The notes beneath the pieces are model-generated. The model saw nothing but the letters and a program-made list of their open reading frames with translations, ran no database searches and was not told the origin of the DNA. From JALHNI01 sp044226365 (GTDB taxonomy: Bacteria; Acidobacteriota; Terriglobia; Bryobacterales; Bryobacteraceae), in contig JBGAHE010000023.1 in NCBI GenBank assembly GCA_044226365.1, positions 7,138 to 71,137 on the forward strand: a stretch of DNA of 64,000 bases, written 5' to 3'. Every line of letters starts with the position of its first letter. Position 1 is the stretch's first letter. Positions 33,952 to 41,801 of the stretch are shown one piece after another. The position numbers and the translations under genes were made by a program.

Positions 33952-34725
33952 TTAACTCATCACAATGCCGCCGCAGACGTTGAGCGTCTGCCCGGTGGTG
34001 TAGGTGGCGGCGTCGCTGGCCAGGAACAGCACCGCCTCCGCCACTTCGTCGGGCTGCGCGGGGCGGCCCATCAGGGTGGAAGAGAGCGTGGGCTGGGCAC
34101 CGGGCAAGGCGGCCGTCTGATTCGCTTCGCTCCAACTGGCCTGCAGCCGCTGGAGCATTTCGGTGTCGATCATGCCGGGGGCGACGGCGTTCACGCGGAT
34201 GCCTTGCGGGGCGAGTCCGGCGGCGGCCGAGCGCGTCAGCGAAATCACAGCCGCTTTGCTGGCGGCGTAGTGCAGCAGAGTGGGGCGGCCCACGCGGCCG
34301 GCCACCGAGGCGATGTTGACGATCGACCCACCACGCGGCAGATGCGCGCACGCGGCACGCAAGGCGAAGTAGGCGCCTTTGACGTTGATGCTGAACATCT
34401 CGTCCCAGTCGTCGTCGTCGAGTTCGAGCATGGGCTTGGTCTTGCTGACGCCCGCGTTGTTCACCAGGACGTCGAGCCGGCCGAAGTGGGTGGCCGCGGT
34501 CTGGATGGCTTCTTCGATCTGCGTGCGCCGCGCGACGTCGACCACGTAGGCCTGGGCGGCGTGACCCTCCTGACGCAGCGTCTCAGCCAGACCTTCGACG
34601 GCCTCCGCCTGGCGGTCGAGGAGTGCGAGATGGCTGCCCAGCGCGGCAAAGCGGCGAGCCAGGGCGCTGCCCAAGCCTCCCGCGGCACCGGTGATGACGA
34701 TGACTTTGCCCGCCAGATCGCTCAT
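33952..34725 (-). CDS. Short-chain dehydrogenase/reductase
   Basis: A 257-residue classical SDR. Cofactor motif TGAAGGLG (12-19), NNAG (89-92), and catalytic S140, Y153, K157 (YAASK). D37 after the second beta strand favours NAD over NADP. It would oxidise a hydroxyl of the imported compound or its product. Overlaps the 2-hydroxyacid dehydrogenase gene by four bases (ATGA) and precedes E1-alpha by three bases. Confidence 0.9.
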   Translation of the reverse strand: MSDLAGKVIVITGAAGGLGSALARRFAALGSHLALLDRQAEAVEGLAETLRQEGHAAQAYVVDVARRTQIEEAIQTAATHFGRLDVLVNNAGVSKTKPMLELDDDDWDEMFSINVKGAYFALRAACAHLPRGGSIVNIASVAGRVGRPTLLHYAASKAAVISLTRSAAAGLAPQGIRVNAVAPGMIDTEMLQRLQASWSEANQTAALPGAQPTLSSTLMGRPAQPDEVAEAVLFLASDAATYTTGQTLNVCGGIVMS

Positions 34726-35738
34726 GCGCCGGCTCCTTCCTGCTGCGGCCGCCAGACCTCAGGGTTTACGCAGTTCTCCGGCCGCTCGCCCTGCAGCACG
34801 GCGATCGCATTGGCCGCGCCGTGGCGCATCAACTCGTCCAACGACTCCTCCGAACAAGCCGCGGCGTGCGGCGTGAGCAACACATTCGGCAAGTCGAACA
34901 ACGCATGCTGCGGCGCGGCCACCGGGGGACCGAAGAGGTCGAAACCTTCGTAAACGTCGAGCGCGGCGCCGCCCAAATGTCCCTGTCGTAACGCGTCCAC
35001 CAGCGCGGTTTCATCCACCACCGCGCCGCGCGCCGTGTTCAGAAAGATGGCTCCCAGCTTCATGCGGGCGAATTGCGGACCGCTCATCAGATGGCGCGTC
35101 TGCGGCGTGAGCGGCACGTGCAGCGAGACGAAGTCGCTGGTGGCGAGCAACTCGTCGAACGACAAGCGGGTCACCCCGGCGGCGGCGAAGACTTCGTCGC
35201 TCGCGAGCGGATCACTGGCGGCGATCTTCAATCCGAAAGGCTGGGCGCGCCGGGCGACTTCCTGGGCAATCCGGCCGAAGCCGACCAAGCCCAGTTGCTT
35301 ACCTTCGATACGGCGCATCCGTTCGGTGACGCGGGCGCGCCATTCGCCGGCGCGCATCGCCTGATCGAGGCGCACCAGCTTGCGGGCAATGCCAAGCAGC
35401 AGGGCTAGTGTATGGTCGGCCACTTCCGCCAGGCAGAACTCGGGGACGTTCAGGACGGGGATGCGGCGGCGCGTAGCGGCCTGGACGTCTACGTTGTCGG
35501 TGCCGGAGCCGAAGCGGGAGATGACGGCGAGATTCGGTAGATGATCTATCATCGTCGATGTGACCTTGGCGGACACCACACAGAGGGCGCGGGTGTCGCC
35601 GTGGCTCGCGACAAGATCAGTGGAAATCTGTTCTATTTCAATGAGTTCAAAGCCACCGGCCTGGTAGCGGGCGCGTTCTTCCGTCGAGAGGGGGAAGAGG
35701 GAGGCATTCGCGCGAAGGATTTTCTGCGGACGGGGCAT
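34722..35738 (-). CDS. D-isomer-specific 2-hydroxyacid dehydrogenase
   Basis: A 338-residue NAD-dependent enzyme. Substrate-binding parts at the ends enclose a Rossmann domain with GFGRIA at 153-158 (third Gly of GxGxxG replaced by Ala) and D176 for NAD. Catalytic residues are R237 (NTARG), E264 (DVYE) and H291 (LTPHAA). The segment around 77-110 (FGSGTDNVDV, NVPEFCLAEVADHTLALLL) resembles the phosphoglycerate/hydroxypyruvate/CtBP branch. It is the first gene of the operon and would produce a 2-oxoacid, the kind of substrate an E1 decarboxylase takes. Confidence 0.88.
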   Translation of the reverse strand: MPRPQKILRANASLFPLSTEERARYQAGGFELIEIEQISTDLVASHGDTRALCVVSAKVTSTMIDHLPNLAVISRFGSGTDNVDVQAATRRRIPVLNVPEFCLAEVADHTLALLLGIARKLVRLDQAMRAGEWRARVTERMRRIEGKQLGLVGFGRIAQEVARRAQPFGLKIAASDPLASDEVFAAAGVTRLSFDELLATSDFVSLHVPLTPQTRHLMSGPQFARMKLGAIFLNTARGAVVDETALVDALRQGHLGGAALDVYEGFDLFGPPVAAPQHALFDLPNVLLTPHAAACSEESLDELMRHGAANAIAVLQGERPENCVNPEVWRPQQEGAGA

Positions 35739-35739
35739 T

Positions 35740-35751
35740 GATAGATTACGA
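35740..35751 (-). promoter_or_regulatory. 12-base word shared with 39278-39289
   Basis: The minus strand reads TCGTAATCTATC, immediately upstream of the 2-hydroxyacid dehydrogenase start. The identical 12 bases occur on the plus strand at 39278-39289 upstream of the cytochrome/DUF1501 operon. In both cases the orientation is the same relative to the gene that follows. Candidate shared regulator site. Confidence 0.4.
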
Positions 35752-35755
35752 AAAT

Positions 35756-35784
35756 ACGGTATCAGCCGCGGAATCGGCTGTCAA
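35756..35784 (-). promoter_or_regulatory. Candidate promoter of the nine-gene catabolic operon
   Basis: On the minus strand a perfect TTGACA (35779-35784) is followed after 17 bases by TACCGT (35756-35761), a weak -10. The transcript would start about ten bases before the ATG at 35738. The inverted repeat at 35763-35780 fills the spacer. Confidence 0.5.
35763..35780. promoter_or_regulatory. Inverted repeat inside the operon promoter, candidate operator
   Basis: Perfect 6-base arms CAGCCG-N6-CGGCTG, extending from the CA of the -35 TTGACA into the spacer. A repressor here would block polymerase. The operon encodes a GntR/FCD protein, the obvious candidate to bind. Confidence 0.5.
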
Positions 35785-35823
35785 TATGTCATTTTTTAAG
35801 AAGTTATGACGATTGAAGCCTTG

Positions 35824-35859
35824 ACCGACCATATGTCCTATGATAGGTTATCACCGACC
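35824..35859. promoter_or_regulatory. Palindrome flanked by direct repeats upstream of receptor 3
   Basis: An 11-base perfect palindrome, CCTAT-G-ATAGG (35837-35847), is framed by direct repeats ACCGACC at 35824-35830 and 35853-35859. It lies about 75 bases before the receptor start, where a plus-strand promoter is expected; TTGACC at 35821 could be its -35. Confidence 0.4.
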
Positions 35860-35923
35860 TGTATTTGTGCCCGGCTGTGCTCGCAACAGCCCGTCACCAT
35901 GCCAGTGCATAAGGAGTTTGGCC

Positions 35924-38900
35924 ATGTCCGCTTTCGGCTTCAGGGCATTTTCGCTTTTCCGGAGGACCCTTCCCGGGCTTCTCCTCGCTACCAGTCTTCC
36001 GCTGCTTGCGCAGCAAAACGCCGCGAACATACTCGGCACCGTGACGGATCCTTCCGGGGCCGCCATCGCGGGAGTGAAGCTCACGGCTCTCGAAGAGGCC
36101 ACCGGATTCAGCCGGGCGGCGCAGTCTGACGCTGACGGCTCCTTTGTCCTCCCGCTGCTTCCCATCGGCCGCTACCGGCTGACGGCCGAAGCTACCGGCT
36201 TCAAGACCTTCATCCGAACCGGCATTGAGCTGCAGCTCAATCAGAACGCCCGCTTCACCGTCGAGATGCAAGTGGGCAGCGTGGCCGAGAACATCGAAGT
36301 CTCCGCCAGCACGCCGCTTGTCGATACGGTGAGTTCGGCCGGCGGCGACGTCGTCGAGCGCAAGCGCATTTCGGAGCTGCCGCTGAATGGCCGCAATCCC
36401 CTGCAACTCGCTTCGCTGTTGCCGGGTGTCACGGTCTCGAGCAACCCCACCGCCATCACCGGCGGCAATCGCGGCGCGAACTTCGTCAACGTCAACGGCT
36501 CGCGTCAGAACGAGACCGACTATCAGTTGGACGGCATGCGGTTTTCGGGCGCTTACAACAACTCCGGCATGAACTATCCGTCGCCGGACGCGCTGCAGGA
36601 GTTCAAGCTGATCACCAACTCCTACAGCGCCGAGTACGGTTACTATGCGGGGTCGATTTTCACGGCCGTCACGCGGTCGGGCACCAACGAGATACACGGC
36701 GGCTTGTGGGAGTTCTTCCGGAACGACAAGCTGAACGCGCGCAACTTCTTTGCGTCGTCGGTGCCGATTCTCCGGCAGAATCAGTTCGGCGCCAGTGCCG
36801 GCTTCCCCATCTTCAAGAACAAGCTCTTCGGCTTCGCTTCCTACCAGGGTCTGCGGATTCGCGGCACCTCCATCGCTTCGTCTTTCCCGCTGACCGCGGC
36901 CGAACGTCAAGGCCAGCTCACCGGCACCTTCCGCGACCCGCTCACCGGGCAGCCGTTCCCCAATAACACCATCCCGGCGAACCGCATCAACCCGGTGGCG
37001 CAGAAGCTGCTGAACGACATTATCCCGGTGGCGCCTTCGGACAATGGCGGCCTGCTGGTCACCACGGGCTCCAACCCCACCAATGCCAACCACTACATCG
37101 GCAAGTTCGATTGGATCGCGAGCGCTAAGGATAACGTCAGCGTCAGCTATTTCTTCGACAAAACGGCCTTCAGTTCGCCGTTCGCCAGCGGCCCGTATCC
37201 GGCTTACGGCCTCCGTAGCGAGGACCAGGTTGTCTCCGTCTTTTCGGTGAACTATACGCGCAGCTTCCGCCCGAATCTGTTGAACCAGTTCCGCGGCGGC
37301 AACTCCGGACAGGAAGAGACGCGGCGTTGCGACAAGTCGATTACGCCGCGGGATCTGGGCATCAATATCGATCTCGAAGGTCCGCCGCAGCCCCCGAACT
37401 TCAGCATCCCCGGCCGCTTCAGCATTGGTGGTTCGGGCTTCTGCAGTTGGGTGGAAGGCGGCACGAACTTCCAGTTTGCCGACTCGATCACCTGGATCAA
37501 GGGCAAGCATCAGATCAAAGCCGGCGTCGACTTCTATCAGCGCAAGTTTCATCTGATCACTGCCTACCTTGACCCCGGCGCATTCACCTTTGACGGGTCA
37601 GCCACCGGCTCGGCCGTGGCCGACTTCCTGCTCGGCGAACTCACTAACGTTCAGCGCCGCCCCATGCTCGACCTCGGCATGCGCTCGCGTGACTCCGCTT
37701 ACTTCTTCCAGGACGACTTCAAAGTCTCCAAGCGCCTCACCCTGAACCTCGGCTTGCGTTACGAGTTGCTCGGCCCCTTTGATGAATACCGCGGCGTGCA
37801 ACGTCCAAACGTGAAGATTCCACAGAACGCCAACTTCCGCCTGGGCGTGCAATCCACCGTGATCCCCTCGGCGCCCGTCGGCTTGCTGTTCACGGGCGAC
37901 AAGGCTCCGGACTTCCCCGATGGCCTGCCCAGTTCCATGGTCAAGCTCGACCGTAAGCAGATCCAGCCGCGCTTCGGCTTTGCCTACGATCTCTTCGGCA
38001 ACGGCACCACCAGCCTGCGGGGCAGCTACGGCCTCTATAGCAACGCGCACTTCGGCGACATGGGCGCGCAGAGCTTCCAGAATCAGCCGTTCGTGCTGGG
38101 CCAGACGCTCTTCCGTCCCACGGGCGGCCTGAGCGATCCGTGGCGTGGTTTGCAGAATCCGTTCCCGCGCTCGCTGGACCTCACCGGCGGCAAGCAGCTC
38201 TTCTTCCTGCCCGGCGAAGTCTTCGGCTGGGACCCCACCTTTGGCATGCCGCGCGTGCAGATGATCACGCTCGGCGTGCAGCGCGAGTTCTTCCGCAAGT
38301 TCGCCATCGATACGGGCTACGTCGGCAAGCTCAGCAGCCACCTGCAGGACACCATCAACGCCAACCAGGCGATCTATATCCCGGGTAACGATGCCAGCGG
38401 CAATCCGCGCTCCACGCTGCAGAACATCGATTCGCGCCGCGCCCTGGTGCCGAACGTGTTCCAGAAGATCAACATGATCCGCTCGAATGGCAACGCTGCT
38501 TACCACTCCTACCAGATGACGGCCAAGTACCGGTCGAACAACCTCACGCTGCTGGCCGCCTACACCTGGTCCCGCAGCATCGACACGGGCCAGACGCCGA
38601 ACGTGCAGGGCGTCGTCCACCAGGACAACTTCAACCCGCAACTCGACCGCGGCCTGTCGGACTTCAACCGTTCGCACGTCGTGCGGCTCTCGTGGGTTTA
38701 TGACCTGCCGCGCTTCACGTCGCGCCGCGCGCTCGACCTGATCGCCGGCGGCTGGGAACTCTCCGGCATCACGTCCCTCACGTCGGGCGCGCCGTTCACC
38801 ATCCGCACCGGCCGCGATAACTCGCTCACTGGCGCCGGCAACGACCGTCCGAACTTGGTCGGCAATCCTGACTTGGCCGACGGTCGCAGCCGGGGCGAGC

Positions 38901-39196
38901 AGATCATTCAGTACTTCAACACCTCGGCCTTCGCGCAGAACGCCATCGGGCAGTTCGGCAACCTGGGCCGCAACACGATGATCGGGCCGCGGCAAGCGAA
39001 CACGGACCTGTCGATCATGAAGAACTTCCGCTTCCTGGAGCGCTATCAGCTGCAGTTCCGCGGCGAGCTGTATAACGCCTTCAATCAGGTGAACTTCGGC
39101 ACGCCGGTGAACGTGGTGACGTCGTCCACGTTTGGCCGGTTGACGTCAGCGGCATCGCCTCGGGTGGTGCAGTTTGGCCTGAAGTTCAACTACTAG
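35924..39196 (+). CDS. TonB-dependent receptor, Oar-like (receptor 3)
   Basis: A 1090-residue outer membrane protein. Start at 35924 is chosen because AAGGAG lies eight bases upstream and it gives a proper signal peptide (LFRRTLPGLLLATSLPLLAQ); the frame extends to 35840 but that segment is non-coding and contains the palindromic site. Carboxypeptidase-regulatory-like domain about 35-120 (ANILGTVTDPSGAAIAG), plug about 135-250 (SAEYGYYAGSIFTAVTRSG), then a barrel ending in VQFGLKFNY. Divergent from the catabolic operon and sharing its control region, it is likely the outer membrane route for that operon's substrate. Strong terminator follows. Confidence 0.9.
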   Translation: MSAFGFRAFSLFRRTLPGLLLATSLPLLAQQNAANILGTVTDPSGAAIAGVKLTALEEATGFSRAAQSDADGSFVLPLLPIGRYRLTAEATGFKTFIRTGIELQLNQNARFTVEMQVGSVAENIEVSASTPLVDTVSSAGGDVVERKRISELPLNGRNPLQLASLLPGVTVSSNPTAITGGNRGANFVNVNGSRQNETDYQLDGMRFSGAYNNSGMNYPSPDALQEFKLITNSYSAEYGYYAGSIFTAVTRSGTNEIHGGLWEFFRNDKLNARNFFASSVPILRQNQFGASAGFPIFKNKLFGFASYQGLRIRGTSIASSFPLTAAERQGQLTGTFRDPLTGQPFPNNTIPANRINPVAQKLLNDIIPVAPSDNGGLLVTTGSNPTNANHYIGKFDWIASAKDNVSVSYFFDKTAFSSPFASGPYPAYGLRSEDQVVSVFSVNYTRSFRPNLLNQFRGGNSGQEETRRCDKSITPRDLGINIDLEGPPQPPNFSIPGRFSIGGSGFCSWVEGGTNFQFADSITWIKGKHQIKAGVDFYQRKFHLITAYLDPGAFTFDGSATGSAVADFLLGELTNVQRRPMLDLGMRSRDSAYFFQDDFKVSKRLTLNLGLRYELLGPFDEYRGVQRPNVKIPQNANFRLGVQSTVIPSAPVGLLFTGDKAPDFPDGLPSSMVKLDRKQIQPRFGFAYDLFGNGTTSLRGSYGLYSNAHFGDMGAQSFQNQPFVLGQTLFRPTGGLSDPWRGLQNPFPRSLDLTGGKQLFFLPGEVFGWDPTFGMPRVQMITLGVQREFFRKFAIDTGYVGKLSSHLQDTINANQAIYIPGNDASGNPRSTLQNIDSRRALVPNVFQKINMIRSNGNAAYHSYQMTAKYRSNNLTLLAAYTWSRSIDTGQTPNVQGVVHQDNFNPQLDRGLSDFNRSHVVRLSWVYDLPRFTSRRALDLIAGGWELSGITSLTSGAPFTIRTGRDNSLTGAGNDRPNLVGNPDLADGRSRGEQIIQYFNTSAFAQNAIGQFGNLGRNTMIGPRQANTDLSIMKNFRFLERYQLQFRGELYNAFNQVNFGTPVNVVTSSTFGRLTSAASPRVVQFGLKFNY

Positions 39197-39208
39197 GGAG
39201 GACGGGGA

Positions 39209-39237
39209 AAGCCCGGCTCGAAAGGGCCGGGCTTTTT
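39209..39237 (+). terminator. Rho-independent terminator of receptor 3
   Basis: Stem AAGCCCGGC / GCCGGGCTT (39209-39217 with 39226-39234), eight-base loop, then a run of five T. Starts 12 bases after the receptor stop. Confidence 0.9.
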
Positions 39238-39248
39238 CAGAATTCTGC

Positions 39249-39289
39249 AAATGATAGATCATAGATCATTTAAGATATCGTAATCTATC
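39249..39289. promoter_or_regulatory. AT-rich control region with dyads before the cytochrome/DUF1501 operon
   Basis: Inverted repeat AAATGAT-N9-ATCATTT (39249-39271) with a further ATCAT in its centre, followed by TCGTAATCTATC (39278-39289), identical to the word before the 2-hydroxyacid dehydrogenase gene. The stretch is strikingly AT-rich compared with the window. Confidence 0.45.
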
Positions 39290-39378
39290 TTCTTTCTCCT
39301 TTAGAATCAGATCAGAAATTAGGATTTGTTGACCCAATGAGCATTTTGATGATAGCGTATGAGTCAGGACGAAGCGCC

Positions 39379-41787
39379 ATGTCCGCCCTTACCCTCGCTG
39401 TCTTCGCAACCTCTCTTCTCGCCGCCCAAACCTCGCCTGATAACACGCGCTATTTCGAAACCAACATCCGCCCCCTGCTGGCCTCGCAGTGCTTTTCCTG
39501 CCATAGCTCCAAATCGAAGATGACCTTCGGCGGCTTGAAGATGGACCAGCGTGCGTCCTTCTTTCAAGGCGGCCAGTCCGGGCCGCTGGTAGTGCCCGGT
39601 AAGCCGGAGCAAAGCCGGCTGATTGAGGTAGTGAACTATGCCGGCGCCCTCAAGATGCCGCCCTCCGGCAAGCTGAAGCCGGAACAGATCGCCACGCTCA
39701 CCGAATGGGTGAAGATGGGCGCGCCCTGGCCCGAAGAATCGAATGCCGCGCTGGAGGCGGAGCAGAAGTCCAAGGCCGCGCTCGATGCCCAGCGCCGTCA
39801 GTATTGGGCCTGGCAGCCGGTGCGGAAACCCGCGGCCGATGCGACCATTGACCGTTTCATCCTCGCCAAGCTTGCCGAAAAGCAAATCCCCCACGCGCCC
39901 GCCGCCGACAAACGCACGCTGATTCGCCGCGCCTACTTCGACCTCGCCGGACTGCCGCCTACCGCTTCCGAGGTTCAGGCCTTTCTCGCCGACTCCTCGC
40001 CGGACGCCTTTGCCAAAGTCGTGGACCGCCTGCTCGCCTCGTCCCACTTCGGGGAGCGCTGGGGCCGACATTGGCTCGACCTCACCTACTTCGCCGATAA
40101 CCTCGAGATCGGGCGCAAAATTCCGGCCAAGGAAGCCTGGCGTTATCGCGACTACGTCATCGATGCTTTCCAGAACGATAAGCCCTATCCGCAGTTCATC
40201 AAGGAACAGATTGCGGGCGATCTGCTGCCGGCGGACACCGACCCGCAACGGCGCGAGCAGGTGATCGCTACCGGCTTTCTCGCCTTGGGACCCTGGCCGC
40301 TGGTCGCCGCCGACAAAGAGCAACTGCGCATGGACGTGGTGGACCTGCAACTGGATCTGGTGGGCAAAGCCTTCCTCGGCCTCACCATGGGCTGCGCCCG
40401 CTGCCATGACCACAAGTTCGATCCGATTCCCGCCAAAGATTACTACGCGATGGCCGGCATTCTGGGTAGCACTCTAACGCTCGATGGCCGCATCGACGGC
40501 ATTTTCAGCGACGTGCACCGCACGCCCCTGCCGGAGACGCCCGAAGAGCTGCGAACGCGGGCGCAGGAGACTGAGAAGTATCTTGCCGCCTACACCGAGC
40601 TCAAGAAGAAGCTCAAGGCGCTCACCGATGAGAAAGAGCAGTTGAAGAAGGCTGAGAAGCCGGTGGCCGACCTGGACAAACAGATCGGCGAACTGAACAA
40701 GTCTCTCGGCCAGCTCGAGTTCAATCGTCCTGAGCCGCCGATGGCGCTGTCGGTGCGCGACGTCGATACGCCCGCCGATCACAAGATCAACATTCGCGGC
40801 AATTCGCATCTGCTGGGCGAACTGGTGCCGCGCAGCTTTGTGCAGGTGGCGATGTGGTCCGGGCCGCCGCAATTGGGCTATCGCGCTTCCGGCCGCTTGG
40901 AGATGGCCGATTGGATTGCCAATGAGAAGAATCCGCTCACCGCGCGCGTGATGGTGAATCGCCTGTGGCAGCATCTGTTCGGCGCGGGCCTCGTGCGCAG
41001 CGTGGATAACTTCGGCCTACGCGGCGAATTGCCCTCGCATCCTGAGTTACTCGACTATCTGGCCACGCGCTTCATGGAGCAGGGCTGGTCCGTTAAGAAG
41101 ATCATTCGCGAGATTATGCTTTCGGAGACTTATCGCCAGTCGAGCGCGCATGTCGACAAGGCGGCCGAGGCAGATCCGGAGAACCGGCTGGTGTGGCGCA
41201 TGAATCGCCGCCGCCTGGAAGGCGAGACGATTCGCGACTCGGTCCTGGCTCTCACCGGTTCGCTCGACGAACGGCGCGGCGGCCCCAGCCTGCCGCTGGA
41301 AGTGCCGGGGAACCTGAACGTCGGCAAGCCGGTGGAGTTCCGTGACGATGCCAAACTTCCGGACGATTTGCTCAAGCGGCGCACCGTGTATCTGCCGGTG
41401 TTGCGCAAGAGCCAGCACAAGAGTCTGGACATTCTGAACCTGTTCGACTTTCCGGACGTGAATCAGGTGAACGGAGCGCGCAGCGTCACCACCGTGCCCA
41501 CGCAAGCGCTGTATCTCATCAACTCGCCCTTTCTGCAGGAGCAGTCGAAACGGCTGGCGACCTTAGCGGCGGAACACGCCACCAGCGGTCCGGCGCGGGT
41601 GCAATGGCTGATTGAGCGCGTGCTGGGCCGGGTGGCCGTGCCGGCGGACCAGTCGCGGGCCAGCGAATTTCTCACGAGCTTTGCCGCCGAATTGAAAGCT
41701 TCGGGCGAGGCGAATCCGGAAGCCACCGCCTGGGCGCGCTATTGCCATTCGCTGCTGGTGAGCAATGAGTTCTTATATTTGAAGTAG
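39379..41787 (+). CDS. Planctomycete-type cytochrome C / DUF1549-DUF1553 protein
   Basis: An 802-residue exported protein. I prefer the ATG at 39379, preceded by AGGAC, because it gives a clean signal peptide (MSALTLAVFATSLLAAQ); an ATG at 39337 would add 14 residues. A cytochrome-like domain carries the haem motif C38-F-S-C41-H42. DUF1549 covers roughly 150-360, with a second CxxCH (MGCARCHDHKFDPI, about 337-350). A charged helical linker follows at about 395-440, then DUF1553 at about 480-780 (RVMVNRLWQHLFGAGLV, SETYRQSS). Such proteins pair with DUF1501 proteins in Planctomycetes and Acidobacteria; a role in extracytoplasmic polymer breakdown has been suggested but is unproven. Confidence 0.88.
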   Translation: MSALTLAVFATSLLAAQTSPDNTRYFETNIRPLLASQCFSCHSSKSKMTFGGLKMDQRASFFQGGQSGPLVVPGKPEQSRLIEVVNYAGALKMPPSGKLKPEQIATLTEWVKMGAPWPEESNAALEAEQKSKAALDAQRRQYWAWQPVRKPAADATIDRFILAKLAEKQIPHAPAADKRTLIRRAYFDLAGLPPTASEVQAFLADSSPDAFAKVVDRLLASSHFGERWGRHWLDLTYFADNLEIGRKIPAKEAWRYRDYVIDAFQNDKPYPQFIKEQIAGDLLPADTDPQRREQVIATGFLALGPWPLVAADKEQLRMDVVDLQLDLVGKAFLGLTMGCARCHDHKFDPIPAKDYYAMAGILGSTLTLDGRIDGIFSDVHRTPLPETPEELRTRAQETEKYLAAYTELKKKLKALTDEKEQLKKAEKPVADLDKQIGELNKSLGQLEFNRPEPPMALSVRDVDTPADHKINIRGNSHLLGELVPRSFVQVAMWSGPPQLGYRASGRLEMADWIANEKNPLTARVMVNRLWQHLFGAGLVRSVDNFGLRGELPSHPELLDYLATRFMEQGWSVKKIIREIMLSETYRQSSAHVDKAAEADPENRLVWRMNRRRLEGETIRDSVLALTGSLDERRGGPSLPLEVPGNLNVGKPVEFRDDAKLPDDLLKRRTVYLPVLRKSQHKSLDILNLFDFPDVNQVNGARSVTTVPTQALYLINSPFLQEQSKRLATLAAEHATSGPARVQWLIERVLGRVAVPADQSRASEFLTSFAAELKASGEANPEATAWARYCHSLLVSNEFLYLK

Positions 41788-41801
41788 GGAAGGGAGCCTC
41801 C

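Noticed and set aside
35840..35923. ATG at 35840 as the start of receptor 3
   Set aside because: No ribosome site, no signal peptide, and the codon is part of the CCTATGATAGG palindrome; the ATG at 35924 has AAGGAG and a signal peptide.
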